Origin: CAZLWA01 sp964563165
GTDB taxonomy: Bacteria > CLD3 > SB21
Assembly (NCBI GenBank): GCA_964563165.1
Contig: CAZLWA010000056.1
Location: 62,001 to 126,000, forward strand
Direction: 5' to 3'
DNA length: 64,000 nucleotides
The notes beneath the pieces are model-generated. The model was not told the DNA's origin. It ran no database searches and saw nothing but the letters and a program-made list of their open reading frames with translations. Positions 41,332 to 49,294 of this stretch are shown here, one piece after another. Position 1 is the first letter of the stretch, and every line of letters starts with the position of its first letter. Both the position numbers and the translations under genes were made by a program.

Positions 41332-42057
41332 ATGAAAGGAATTATTCTGGCCGGCGGGCTGGGGACGCGTTTGCAGCCGCTGACGCTGGTTACGAACAAG
41401 CATCTGCTGCCGATCTACAACAAACCGATGATCTATTATCCGATCGAGAAGCTGGTCGAAGCCGGGATCAATGATATCATTTTGGTGACGGGGGGCAGTT
41501 ATGCCGGCGATTTTTTGCGCCTGCTCGGTAACGGGCATGAATTCAAGTTATCGCACATCAATTACGTATATCAAAAAGGCGAAGGCGGCATCGCCGAGGC
41601 GCTGGGCCTATGCGAGCATTACGCCGGTGACGACAGCATCGTTGTCATCCTCGGCGATAATATCTTCGAGGACAGTATCGCGCGTGCGGTGTCGGAATAT
41701 GAAAAAACAAAGACCGGAGGGAGAATCTTTTTGAAAGAGGTTACCGATCCTCAGCGCTTCGGCGTGGCGGAATTGAAAGGGGACAGGGTCGTCGGAATCG
41801 AGGAAAAACCGAAAACTCCGAAATCCAATTACGCGGTCACCGGGATCTATATGTATGACCGGGAGGTTTTTGAAGTGATTAAAACGCTCAAGCCGTCGGG
41901 ACGGGGAGAGCTGGAGATCACCGATGTGAATAATCACTACATTGGAAAGAATGCGATGAAATATGAGTTCATGCAGGGCTGGTGGACCGACGCGGGAACA
42001 TTTGAATCACTCTACCACGCTAATGGTCTGGTAGCTAAAGCGCAGTTGAAACTTTAA
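41332..42057 (+). CDS. Sugar nucleotidyltransferase (glucose-1-phosphate thymidylyltransferase type)
   Basis: ATG41332 is preferred over ATG41326: AGAGGA is well placed and the family begins MKGIILAGGxGTRL. The 241-residue protein has the nucleotide loop LAGGLGTRLQPLT, the metal Asp in ILGDNIFED, EEKPKTPKSNYAVTGIYMYD, and WWTDAGTFESL. RmlA enzymes have about 290 residues; this short form lacks the allosteric C-terminal helices. It probably activates a hexose phosphate for glycan synthesis. The exact sugar and base cannot be told. Confidence 0.9.
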   Translation: MKGIILAGGLGTRLQPLTLVTNKHLLPIYNKPMIYYPIEKLVEAGINDIILVTGGSYAGDFLRLLGNGHEFKLSHINYVYQKGEGGIAEALGLCEHYAGDDSIVVILGDNIFEDSIARAVSEYEKTKTGGRIFLKEVTDPQRFGVAELKGDRVVGIEEKPKTPKSNYAVTGIYMYDREVFEVIKTLKPSGRGELEITDVNNHYIGKNAMKYEFMQGWWTDAGTFESLYHANGLVAKAQLKL

Positions 42058-42194
42058 GAAAATCGGTGTCAAACCCGCCATAGCACTAATCGGGGCCGTA
42101 AATGACCGAACACGTTGAGTGAGCAACAAGAGCATATCTTATTCTAATAATAGAGTTACGTAGATTTAACTGAATTAAATTCTACATCAATTCC

Positions 42195-42737
42195 TTAAAC
42201 CTGAGTTGTTTGCTTTTTTGCCTGCATGAAGAATGAAATGATTGCCGTTACGATTCCACCCATGATGAACGTAAAAACCATCAGCAGCAAATAAGAAACC
42301 AGCGAACCGCTGTAACTCATTTCGATTTCTTTCATTGCACTTTCTATAACTTGCTGAGTGGCGCCGGATTGCGTCACCTGTGCAAGCTTGAAACTTTTCA
42401 GGCTGGGATAAAAATCGGGATTGATCCACGATGCATAAACATGGAACCACGTCGCGCTGAGCAGCGCATAGAAAGCAACCGTGAGCAAGCCCGTTCGGAA
42501 AGCACCACCGAAACTGATCGTACCCAGCAGCTGCGCTTTCCTTTCCCTGACCGCCAGGTAAACAAACAGGATCAAAAGAAAAGCCGAAGCCATTCGCGTG
42601 TATTGTCCGACTTCATGATTGGTAGTGTTGAAGCCGAGCCCGTGTTCTATCATCACCCAGATGACGACCGCCGCGACAGCTTTCAGCGAGTACTCGAATG
42701 CAATTTTCATCGGAAACTCCTGTTCATTTTTTGTCAT
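42195..42737 (-). CDS. DUF4199 family membrane protein
   Basis: A 180-residue protein with four membrane helices (about 13-30, 48-63, 80-105, 145-172). The pattern matches DUF4199, a family of unknown function that is typical of Bacteroidota: KIAFEYSLKAVAAVVIWVMI at the start and a GTISFGGAFRTGLLTVAFYA block. The second in-frame Met (about residue 10) could be the true start. First gene of the minus-strand accessory stretch as read from the right. Confidence 0.78.
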   Translation of the reverse strand: MTKNEQEFPMKIAFEYSLKAVAAVVIWVMIEHGLGFNTTNHEVGQYTRMASAFLLILFVYLAVRERKAQLLGTISFGGAFRTGLLTVAFYALLSATWFHVYASWINPDFYPSLKSFKLAQVTQSGATQQVIESAMKEIEMSYSGSLVSYLLLMVFTFIMGGIVTAIISFFMQAKKQTTQV

Positions 42738-42798
42738 TATTCCCTTCCTTGGCAGGAAGGTAGCCTGTGATTCTCTTCATTGGACGTTCTGCGTCAGC

Positions 42799-43314
42799 TC
42801 ATGCCTTAGTTTGCGCGGCTCGTTTCTTCATGGCTTCTTCCATACGTCTGTCCAGCTCTTTCTTCGACATGTCCTCGATATGCGTTGCGATCCACCACGA
42901 ACACCCGGACGCATCCTTCACACCGGCGTTGCGGTCGCCGTAAAACTGATCCGCCGGCGCCATGAGGGAAGTAGCTCCCGCAGCCATGGCTTGCCTGTAA
43001 TATTTATCCGTATCCTTCACATACAGATACAAATGAATGCTTTCGGGAGGAGGAGCGCCTTCGTTCGATTCCGCGATCATCACCATAGAGTCTCCGATCT
43101 TCACGAGCGCGTGCCTGGCGATCCCGTCCGGTGTTGTGTGTATCTCCGCCACTTTGGCGTCAAATGCTTTCTTAACAAAATTAATGAGTTCGGCGGCTCC
43201 GTGAACCGTGATGTATGGCGTCACGGTGTGAAAACCTTTCGGGATGGGCAGAACTTTTTTCGCCTTGGCTTTCGCATGCTTGGCTTTTTTTGCTTTCTTT
43301 TTTTTCTTGGCCAT
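42799..43314 (-). CDS. VOC-family (PhnB/glyoxalase-like) protein with Lys-rich N-terminus
   Basis: A 171-residue protein. Residues about 26-140 form a vicinal-oxygen-chelate domain of the PhnB type: FHTVTPYITVHGAAELINFV, KKAFDA, IHLYLYVKDTDKYYRQAMAAGA, and GDRNAGVKDASGCSWWIATH. It starts with an unusual run of about 24 Lys/Ala residues, which might bind nucleic acid or be a low-complexity extension. The C-terminus is a charged helix. VOC proteins include dioxygenases, isomerases and resistance proteins; the specific function is not predictable. Neighbours are unrelated. Confidence 0.82.
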   Translation of the reverse strand: MAKKKKKAKKAKHAKAKAKKVLPIPKGFHTVTPYITVHGAAELINFVKKAFDAKVAEIHTTPDGIARHALVKIGDSMVMIAESNEGAPPPESIHLYLYVKDTDKYYRQAMAAGATSLMAPADQFYGDRNAGVKDASGCSWWIATHIEDMSKKELDRRMEEAMKKRAAQTKA

Positions 43315-43354
43315 GAGTTTTCTCCCTTTGATTTATGGTATTAGGGTCAATCTA

Positions 43355-43386
43355 TTCCCCCTTTCAAAGGGGGTTAGGGGGTTGTT
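43355..43386 (+). repeat. C/G-rich palindrome at the 3' end of the DUF559 gene
   Basis: Contains CCCCCTTT-C-AAAGGGGG (43357-43373) followed by TTAGGGGGTTGTT. It overlaps the DUF559 gene and provides its last codons and stop. The preceding TCTATT is shared with the copy at 43826. Confidence 0.85.
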
Positions 43387-43747
43387 TAGCGTTCTTTTTA
43401 ATCCATTCCTCAATAACAATAGCGACCGAATTCAAATTCTTCTTTATTTCTAGATCATCGAATCGTAAAAATTTCAGACCAAGGGATTCTAATTCTTTTT
43501 GTCTTTGTAAATCTCTTCGATAAACTGTTTCATTGTTGTGGCTGCAGCCATCAATTTCAATGATAAGCTTCAATTGGCTGCAATAAAAATCAACGATATA
43601 GTTCTTTATAGGTTTTTGTCTCGCGAATTGATATCCGAGAATTTGACGCGCGCGAAGTCTTTTCCACAGTAGAATTTCTGATAGTGTGCTTTGGTTTCGA
43701 AGTTTTCTAGATAGCTTTTTTAACGTGTGATCGTAATAAATTTTCAT
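43364..43747 (-). CDS. DUF559 endonuclease-like protein (Vsr/PD-(D/E)xK fold)
   Basis: A 127-residue protein of the DUF559 family, related to very-short-patch-repair nucleases. Visible: RKLRNQSTLSEILLWKRLRA, FARQKPIKNYIVDFYCSQL with the Asp, and LIIEIDGCSH with Glu and Asp of the nuclease core. The gene is A+T-rich compared with housekeeping neighbours, suggesting transfer. It is framed by C/G palindromes: one begins immediately upstream of its start codon and another forms its end, so its C-terminus KQPPNPL is encoded by repeat DNA. Similar stand-alone DUF559 genes occur in palindrome-rich intergenic regions; the biological role is unknown. Confidence 0.85.
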   Translation of the reverse strand: MKIYYDHTLKKLSRKLRNQSTLSEILLWKRLRARQILGYQFARQKPIKNYIVDFYCSQLKLIIEIDGCSHNNETVYRRDLQRQKELESLGLKFLRFDDLEIKKNLNSVAIVIEEWIKKNAKQPPNPL

Positions 43748-43782
43748 AACAACCCCCCGGCCCCCTTTGCTAAGGGGGAGTT
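43748..43782 (-). repeat. C/G-rich palindrome at the 5' end of the DUF559 gene
   Basis: Read on the minus strand: CTCCCCCTTAGCAAAGGGGG, then CCGGGGGGTTGTT directly before the ATG of the DUF559 gene. It is inverted relative to the copy at 43355, so the gene lies between two inward-facing copies. Confidence 0.82.
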
Positions 43783-43825
43783 AAAGTCGTTCCCCATTCA
43801 TCGCAATTGTTTCAAGCCTAACAAA

Positions 43826-43863
43826 TCTATTCCCCCTTTTCAAGGTGTGTTAGGGGGATTTGT
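43826..43863 (+). repeat. C/G-rich repeat at the 3' end of the PanE-like gene
   Basis: TCTATTCCCCCTTTTCAAGG then TGTGTTAGGGGGATTTGT; same orientation as the copy at 43351, with a degraded right arm. It contains the stop codon and the last codons (KSP) of the minus-strand PanE-like gene. Confidence 0.8.
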
Positions 43864-44788
43864 ACATTTTCTGCACTTCATTATAAATTTGTCCTGTCAC
43901 CGGAGTGGCAACATCCAATTCCTTTCCCATCCGGACGATCGTTTCGCCGAATAATTCGCCTTCATTTTTCCCGGTTTGAATATCTCTTTGATAAGACGTC
44001 GTCGCTTCGTACGGCAATTTGCCCGCCCGGGCGGTGAGGGATTCCACAATATCTGGCGGAAAAGAATAACCTTTCCTCACGGCAATTTCCATAATTTCTT
44101 TTATGATTTCAACAACGTATTTTCTCAGCCCGGCATCATCGTAGACATTTCTCAGCGTCCGGCGTGAATGTGCAGTCACGAGCGCATAAGCCGCAACAAA
44201 CATATATTTCTCCCAAATGGCCTGGTAGGGATCATCCTCCCATCGAAACGTAACATCCGGAATTCCATTCAGAAATTCAACCACCTCCTTCGGGTAATGG
44301 TCCTTGTAAAGGGGATCCCTTCCATAGACAAATAGATTCCCCGACATGTGTTTGATCACGCCGGGCTGTTTGACGAACGCATTCATATACACGCAGCCCG
44401 GCAGAACATATCCCGTATCGATCACGGCTCGTACTCTCTGATAAATATCAACGCCATTCAGAATGGGAATGATCACGGATTCTTTAGTTATCTTATTTTT
44501 TAATTTCCGGCAGGCGTCCTCGAGGTCATAACTTTTAACGCAGAGAAAACACAGATCGGGCTCCGGAATTCCTTCAAGATCGGAAACGGCTGCGGCCGGC
44601 ATAGAAACGACAGTTTCGTTTTCCGATTCCAGGATCAATCCGTTTTTACTGATTTCATCCCGATGCGCGCCGCGTGCAATAAAATAGACTTTTATGGTCC
44701 CGGCTTTTTTTATTCCGTGTATGATCCTGGTTCCGATGAATCCCCCGATCCCGCCGATCCCGAATATGTAAATGGTTCTCAACTGCAT
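43850..44788 (-). CDS. Ketopantoate reductase family protein (ApbA/PanE)
   Basis: A 312-residue NAD(P)-dependent reductase. The N-terminal Rossmann motif reads IYIFGIGGIGGFIGTRI (6-22), followed by LCFLCVKSYDLEDACRKL and PILNGVDI, typical of the PanE/ApbA family. The C-terminal helical domain contains KYMFVAAYALVTAHSRRTL and the catalytic Lys equivalent near YQAIWEK. The family makes pantoate for CoA, but paralogues with other 2-oxoacid substrates are common and no pan genes are adjacent, so the substrate is open. Its last residues come from an intruding palindrome. Confidence 0.86.
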   Translation of the reverse strand: MQLRTIYIFGIGGIGGFIGTRIIHGIKKAGTIKVYFIARGAHRDEISKNGLILESENETVVSMPAAAVSDLEGIPEPDLCFLCVKSYDLEDACRKLKNKITKESVIIPILNGVDIYQRVRAVIDTGYVLPGCVYMNAFVKQPGVIKHMSGNLFVYGRDPLYKDHYPKEVVEFLNGIPDVTFRWEDDPYQAIWEKYMFVAAYALVTAHSRRTLRNVYDDAGLRKYVVEIIKEIMEIAVRKGYSFPPDIVESLTARAGKLPYEATTSYQRDIQTGKNEGELFGETIVRMGKELDVATPVTGQIYNEVQKMYKSP

Positions 44789-44871
44789 TTGAAAAAAAAT
44801 GATGGGGAACTATCGTGGTAATCGTGAGGAATGTAATAAAATACTCCAAGAAGCAAAAGAAAATCTGACTA

Positions 44872-45004
44872 GTGCCGTTTCAAATAAATAATACTGTGTT
44901 TCGCAGGCTTAGGCCTGCGCCTGCCGATCTAGTCAGTCGTCCGGTAGCCGCAACCTTTAGGTTGCGATGGAACAAAATACGATCTTATTAATTTGAAGCG
45001 ACAC
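44872..45004 (+). mobile_element. MITE-like element with terminal inverted repeats (left copy)
   Basis: The ends GTGCCGTTTCAAAT (from 44872) and ATTTGAAGCGACAC (to 45004) are inverted repeats, 12 of 14 matching. Inside are the hairpins GCAGGC-TTAG-GCCTGC (44903 region) and CGCAACC-TTTA-GGTTGCG (44950-44966 region). It is 133 bases, non-coding, and shares about 92 bases with an inverted copy at 46411-46504. No transposase is in the window, so it would depend on one elsewhere. Confidence 0.75.
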
Positions 45005-45054
45005 CACCAACCGGGACGTTCCCACTTTGATGCGTTTCTTGGTAAGCTAAGGAC

Positions 45055-46284
45055 CTAATACAGTCCTTGATGATTTACCAACAGCGATTTGATCTCCATC
45101 AGGCTCTTAATATTGAAGCTTGACGAGACCATATCAAATAAACCGCCATATATCAGGTTGACGTCTTCAAATCCATGTTCTTTGAGCTTTTTGCAGGACA
45201 GTGCGGCTGCGCTCACGGTTCCGTAAATTATGAGAGTGGCCTTCCTGTATTTTAACAGATCTTTCATACGCGCGTCAAATTCTGCAGGAGGAATATGGAT
45301 CGCATTTTTGATGTTCCCGATATTGCGCCATGGTGATCCGGATTTATTATTGAATTCTTCCGCCGGCCTGATATCCAAAATAACCGCTTCGGCGTTTTTG
45401 TTTATCAGATTTACCGTTTCCTTCACATTCAACAAGTTATAGAGCGGGCCGGATTCCAAAATTTCCTTTCTGACGTTCATGGTTTCTTTGTTCCTTCCTA
45501 TGATAGCCGAAAGGCCTCCTAAAAGGTTGGTTGCCTTTGCATAACCGTTTTCAGCCAAATACTTTGCAATGCCGTTGCTTTCCGAGCCCCTGTTGTCATA
45601 AACTAAAATGGACTTATTCTTGTAGGATTCAATCTTTATCAAATTATTTTTTATTTCAGACGCCGGTATGTTAACCGCTTTTTTTATTTTTCCGACATTT
45701 AATATTTCCAGAGTATCTTTCCCTTCAAACTGAGCAATGGGCCTTACATCCAGTATCAGCATGTCCTTTTCTGTGCGTAATAGCTGGACGGCCTCATCGG
45801 CAGAGAGGCTTTGATAGAGAAGCGAACTGACGATCATGTCTTTCTTATGCGGGAAATCACCCTCATCGGCTTGAGTCAGCACGGACATGCCGCCGTTCAC
45901 ATTGTAAATTTGCTTGAAGTTATTTTCCGACAGCAGTTTGCTGCTGCGCCGGCTGCGCTGGCTGTGCGAGCAGTAGAGGAGGATAGGAGTGTCGGAATAT
46001 TTTTTCAGACTGTCGAGGGCATGAGGCAGCGAATCGATCGGAATATTGATCGCGCCTTTCAGCCGGCCGATATTGAGGTGTCCGTAACTGCTTGTGTCCG
46101 CATACTCGCCGGGGGTTCTGACGTCGATCAGAATTGCCTTTGGATTAGATTTAATGAATTGATACAGATCCGCCGGGTAAATGGTATTGTACAAAACACT
46201 GTCAAATCTGAAGTCCGTTTGTGCGCTGGCTGAAGCGGACAACATGATGATGCCTAAAAGGAATACATACGCTTGATTCTTCAT
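45055..46284 (-). CDS. Exported protein with three rhodanese domains
   Basis: A 409-residue protein with a signal peptide (hydrophobic run 6-16, cut near SASAQ). Three rhodanese-like domains follow: about 32-135 with the active-site Cys105 in LLYCSHSQRS, about 158-262 with Asp230 at that position (LVYDNRGSES), and about 285-400 with Gly355 (IIYGTVSAAA). Only the first can hold a persulfide. The Asp-Val/Ile-Arg motifs (IDVRTPGEY, LDVRPIAQF, LDIRPAEEF) are kept in all. Likely periplasmic sulfur-handling protein with two structural or binding repeats. It is flanked by inverted repeats (44872 and 46411). Confidence 0.88.
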   Translation of the reverse strand: MKNQAYVFLLGIIMLSASASAQTDFRFDSVLYNTIYPADLYQFIKSNPKAILIDVRTPGEYADTSSYGHLNIGRLKGAINIPIDSLPHALDSLKKYSDTPILLYCSHSQRSRRSSKLLSENNFKQIYNVNGGMSVLTQADEGDFPHKKDMIVSSLLYQSLSADEAVQLLRTEKDMLILDVRPIAQFEGKDTLEILNVGKIKKAVNIPASEIKNNLIKIESYKNKSILVYDNRGSESNGIAKYLAENGYAKATNLLGGLSAIIGRNKETMNVRKEILESGPLYNLLNVKETVNLINKNAEAVILDIRPAEEFNNKSGSPWRNIGNIKNAIHIPPAEFDARMKDLLKYRKATLIIYGTVSAAALSCKKLKEHGFEDVNLIYGGLFDMVSSSFNIKSLMEIKSLLVNHQGLY

Positions 46285-46410
46285 TTGACCGATTCCCAGT
46301 TAAATTATAATTGATCTTTTGATTTGTAGTGCACGATGAAGTCGCGCAGAGATGATGTGATGAATACGGGAAAGCTTCTACAAAGTTTCGCGGGCAAGGT
46401 GAGGAAAGTA

Positions 46411-46504
46411 CGCAACCTAAAGGTTGCGGCTACCAATCGTTAGAATAGAATAGTAGGCGCCGGCTTAAGCCTGCGAAACGCAGAGCATTGTTTATTTGAA
46501 ACGG
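46411..46504 (-). mobile_element. MITE-like element, partial inverted copy (right of the rhodanese gene)
   Basis: On the minus strand it reads CCGTTTCAAATAAA ... GTTTCGCAGGCTTA ... GGTAGCCGCAACCTTTAGG, matching the first 92 bases of the left element. The second terminus is not recognisable. With the left copy it frames the rhodanese gene as an inverted pair. Confidence 0.72.
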
Positions 46505-46531
46505 GAATAGCTCGTCGCGATTCAAAATAAA

Positions 46532-47176
46532 TTAATCCTTCACGCACCGGACACTGAATCCGTCTCCCTTATTGTAGCTGTGGCGGTGAACATGTGTGTA
46601 GGCGTCGTCGCTCGTACCATTCCACGTATCCAGATCCCGGTCGAACGCGTGGTGAGTAGAATCGCCCGTCGTAGCCGTCCACCAGTAACCGGTGTCTCCG
46701 CCGCTATAGAATACTCCGGTTTGCCAGTAACGGTCGCCGCCGGCTTCCCCGGAAAATCCGGTCTCGTTATTTGCATCGGCGCGCACGTTCCAAGTTGTCG
46801 TGTCTCTCAGCTTCGCGCCTTGCATAGTAGTATCGCTACCCAAGAAATCTATGAGGATTTGCCACTCGGGGTCGGTAGGCAAGTGCCAGCCGGCAGGGGC
46901 AACCGTCATAGCCGTAGCCCAATCGTATAAGCGTCCATACTTCGCTGAGTTGGCGACCGAATCATTGTTATAATACCAGAATGCACCGCTGGCCGGTGTA
47001 TAATTCAGATTTCGTCCCATCCATTTTTGTGTTCCGATCGTTACGATCGGATATTCCTGGCCGTCGCGCGGATCGATGAAGGAAACGGCGTTGTCCTCCG
47101 CGGTCGTGCAATTCCATGTGAACGCCAGCGGCAGCGCAAGCAGAATGAATCGAATGAGACATGCCGAATTTTTCAT
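46532..47176 (-). CDS. FISUMP-domain lipoprotein
   Basis: A 214-residue exported protein with a hydrophobic leader ending FTWNC, probably a lipoprotein signal. The rest is the Fibrobacter succinogenes major paralogous domain (FISUMP): FIDPRDGQEYPIVTIGTQKW, MGRNLNYTP, YGRLYDWATAM, APAGWHLPTDPEWQILIDFLG, FSGEAGGDRY, YWWTATTGDS, and GFSVRCVKD at the end. The fold is a C-type-lectin-like beta structure and the role is unknown; such proteins are surface lipoproteins in Fibrobacter and Bacteroidota. Single-gene unit. Confidence 0.9.
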   Translation of the reverse strand: MKNSACLIRFILLALPLAFTWNCTTAEDNAVSFIDPRDGQEYPIVTIGTQKWMGRNLNYTPASGAFWYYNNDSVANSAKYGRLYDWATAMTVAPAGWHLPTDPEWQILIDFLGSDTTMQGAKLRDTTTWNVRADANNETGFSGEAGGDRYWQTGVFYSGGDTGYWWTATTGDSTHHAFDRDLDTWNGTSDDAYTHVHRHSYNKGDGFSVRCVKD

Positions 47177-47363
47177 GTGACACTCCTTATTAAATGTTTT
47201 AGATCAAACCTATTTTCAAATTTTTTTTATTTTCTTCATTCGCTCGTATTCATATATAATCAGCATGATGAATGGGCAGTTCTACCTTATAAGGTATAAA
47301 TAAACGATGCTCTGTCAATGTTTTTTTAATATAATCAGGGCTTGCAGGCAGCCTAGCGATCGG

Positions 47364-47714
47364 TCATACTCCAAAGTGCCAACAAACGCCCGCAAGATCG
47401 ATCAAATGCACCTCTCTGCCGTAAGGAAATACGGTCGGCTCTTGCAATCTTATTTTAAATTTGTTTGCTAATTCTTTGTCACTTATTTCCCGCCAAAATT
47501 CATCCAGGTCATCTACCGTAATTCGAATCATCAGATTCTCTGCAAAATGTTTGTCGTCCTGATTTTGGAGAATGAACTTGCACGCATCTCTTTGAAGTCC
47601 TGTATATCCGCCCTGCTCCCAAATGATCCTGAACCCAAGTTCTAAAAACAATTGTTTCGATCCTTCAAAGTCGCTGCCGGATGGAATGAACGGCTCTATT
47701 GATATAAGTTTCAT
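47364..47714 (-). CDS. VOC-family (glyoxalase/bleomycin-resistance-like) protein
   Basis: A 116-residue single VOC domain: ISIEPFIPSGSDFEGSKQLF, LGFRIIWEQGGYTGLQRD, FAENLMIRITVDDLDEFWRE and GREVHLIDLAGVCWHFGV at the end, which carries the late metal-ligand region (EVHLID). No enzymatic class can be assigned. The gene stands alone; a C/T-rich palindrome lies upstream of it at 47773. Confidence 0.82.
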   Translation of the reverse strand: MKLISIEPFIPSGSDFEGSKQLFLELGFRIIWEQGGYTGLQRDACKFILQNQDDKHFAENLMIRITVDDLDEFWREISDKELANKFKIRLQEPTVFPYGREVHLIDLAGVCWHFGV

Positions 47715-47772
47715 ATGTCTCCTGGATCAATATTTTTGCAAAAGAAAATGTTTTTCTCAACCTCACCTCGAT

Positions 47773-47795
47773 CCCTCCCCTTTGAAAGGAGAGGG
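47773..47795 (+). repeat. C/T-rich near-palindrome
   Basis: CCCTCCCCTTTGAAAGGA then GAGGG forms a long imperfect stem. It resembles the C/G palindromes near the DUF559 gene but has GA interruptions, so it is a related or convergent element. Confidence 0.6.
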
Positions 47796-47825
47796 AAGAA
47801 TTAGTTTCGCTTGTCAGTTAATAGA

Positions 47826-48896
47826 TCAATTGGCTAAATGCCATAATTGGACGGTCTTGTCCGCACTCGCGCTGGCGATCCATGCGCCATCGGGGCTATA
47901 GGCAACGTCATTCACATCGTCCGCATGCTGCGCAAATGTCTGAAGCAGCCTGCCGGTTTCAAGATTCCAAAGCCGTACAGTGATCCCATTGTCCAGAACT
48001 GAATTGCCAAACAAGTTTTGTAAGATCTCTCCCGGAGCTGTATGATCTCTGCTGCCGCCAAGCAGCGTTTTATTGTCGGGGCTGATGGCGATACCGTAGA
48101 CGCATTCAGCTCCGCCCGTGAAAGTGCGTATCAAACTTCCGTCATTCACATTCCATAATCTAATTGTCTTGTCATCGCTGCCGCTCGCTAAGGTTTGTCC
48201 GTCAGAAGTGAAACACACGGACAGCACCGCCTCTGAATGTCCCTCGATCGTTCTGATTAGTTTGCCGTCGCCTACATTCCAGATCTTGATCGTGTTATCA
48301 AAACTGCCGCTCGCCAGTTTGCTGCCGTCTGGGCTGAATTTAACGGACCAGACGTTAAGGCGATGATCGGTGAGCGTTTGTATGAGTCCACCCCGTTTGA
48401 TATCCCATAATCTGATCGCAGCATCTTCGCCGCTGCTTGCGATGGTTTTTTCATCCGGGCTGAGGGTTACGGACCAGACCGCGCCTGAATGGCCGCGAAA
48501 GACTTTGAAGAGCGTACCGTCGGACATAGCCCACAGCCGGATCTGTCCGTCGTAACCTGCGGTTGCCAAAAGCTCGCCGTTCGGACTGAATGCAAGTGTT
48601 GTAATTCCCGCAGGATGTTTCAGGTTGTAAAAGATCTCGCCGGTATTTTTCTTCCAGATCCTGACCGTACTATCGATGCTGCCGCTGGCAAACAGGGTCC
48701 CGTCAGGACTGAACGTAACTTCCCAAACGTCTCCGGTATGTGCGGAAAATATTTTGTCCAATTTGAAAATACCGCTATCGACCTGCTCGGGCTGATCCGA
48801 CAATTGATAATAGGCGACGGAGACAAGAAATAGGAGCGCTGTGAAGATTGCAATACTCCGTTTTTTATTCCCGTTATTCTTAATTTCTGTCGGCAT
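47826..48896 (-). CDS. WD40 beta-propeller protein with N-terminal membrane anchor
   Basis: A 356-residue protein with one N-terminal hydrophobic segment (about 13-29) that should anchor it in the inner membrane facing the periplasm. Seven WD40 repeats follow, each with patterns such as VWEVTFSPDGTLFASGSIDS and TVRIWKKNTG. Blade six has an insertion of about 20 residues (TAPGEILQNLFGNSVLDNG). Seven repeats make one closed propeller, a protein-binding platform. The start codon lies one base before the stop of the truncated methyltransferase on the same strand. Partner unknown. Confidence 0.9.
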   Translation of the reverse strand: MPTEIKNNGNKKRSIAIFTALLFLVSVAYYQLSDQPEQVDSGIFKLDKIFSAHTGDVWEVTFSPDGTLFASGSIDSTVRIWKKNTGEIFYNLKHPAGITTLAFSPNGELLATAGYDGQIRLWAMSDGTLFKVFRGHSGAVWSVTLSPDEKTIASSGEDAAIRLWDIKRGGLIQTLTDHRLNVWSVKFSPDGSKLASGSFDNTIKIWNVGDGKLIRTIEGHSEAVLSVCFTSDGQTLASGSDDKTIRLWNVNDGSLIRTFTGGAECVYGIAISPDNKTLLGGSRDHTAPGEILQNLFGNSVLDNGITVRLWNLETGRLLQTFAQHADDVNDVAYSPDGAWIASASADKTVQLWHLAN

Positions 48897-48897
48897 A

Positions 48898-49170
48898 CTA
48901 AAAGCAAGTAATGGCAGGGGACAATCGCCGTGCGGTTTCGATCATCTTTTCGGACATGTCTATGCCGTAAACTTTCACGCCGCGGGATGCCAAATATACG
49001 GCAACTTCGCCGGGTCCGCAGCCGACCCCGCACACCTTGCCGGATTTGTTTATGCGCTCGGAAAAAAGATCCAGAATTTTACGGTCAAGCGGCTTGTATT
49101 CAAGTTCGCGGAAAAATCTGTTCGCATGCTCTCGGGCTGCGGCGTCATACGCAATTTTGACGGTGTTCAT
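48898..49170 (-). pseudogene. Truncated SAM-dependent methyltransferase (N-terminal fragment)
   Basis: From ATG49170 the frame encodes 90 residues: a helical start (IAYDAAAREHANRFFRELEY), then the class I methyltransferase motif I (GVGCGPGEVAVYLASRGVKV), motif post-I (YGIDMSEKMIETARRL) and a stop. Functional enzymes of this family are over 200 residues, so the catalytic half is missing. The frame breaks where the WD40 gene begins, suggesting deletion or insertion of foreign DNA at that point. A longer GTG start at 49239 adds 23 residues that do not look conserved. Confidence 0.75.
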
Positions 49171-49294
49171 TCGGGCGGTTGATTTCGATTTACAAAATAG
49201 AACTACATTGAATCTAATTGAGCAAAGGAATGGTTTCACCCGAATTTATTTTTCGTGCGACAGAAATGTCGTTCGCAACCGTAAATGCAGAGGA

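Noticed and set aside
42619..43344. Plus-strand 241-codon frame opposite the DUF4199 and VOC genes
   Set aside because: It spans two recognisable minus-strand genes and the gap between them, and its translation is Phe/Arg/His-rich without a domain.
43355..43863. Rho-independent terminators at the C/G palindromes
   Set aside because: The stems lack T tracts, lie partly inside coding sequence and occur at a gene start as well as at gene ends, so they fit a repeat family better.
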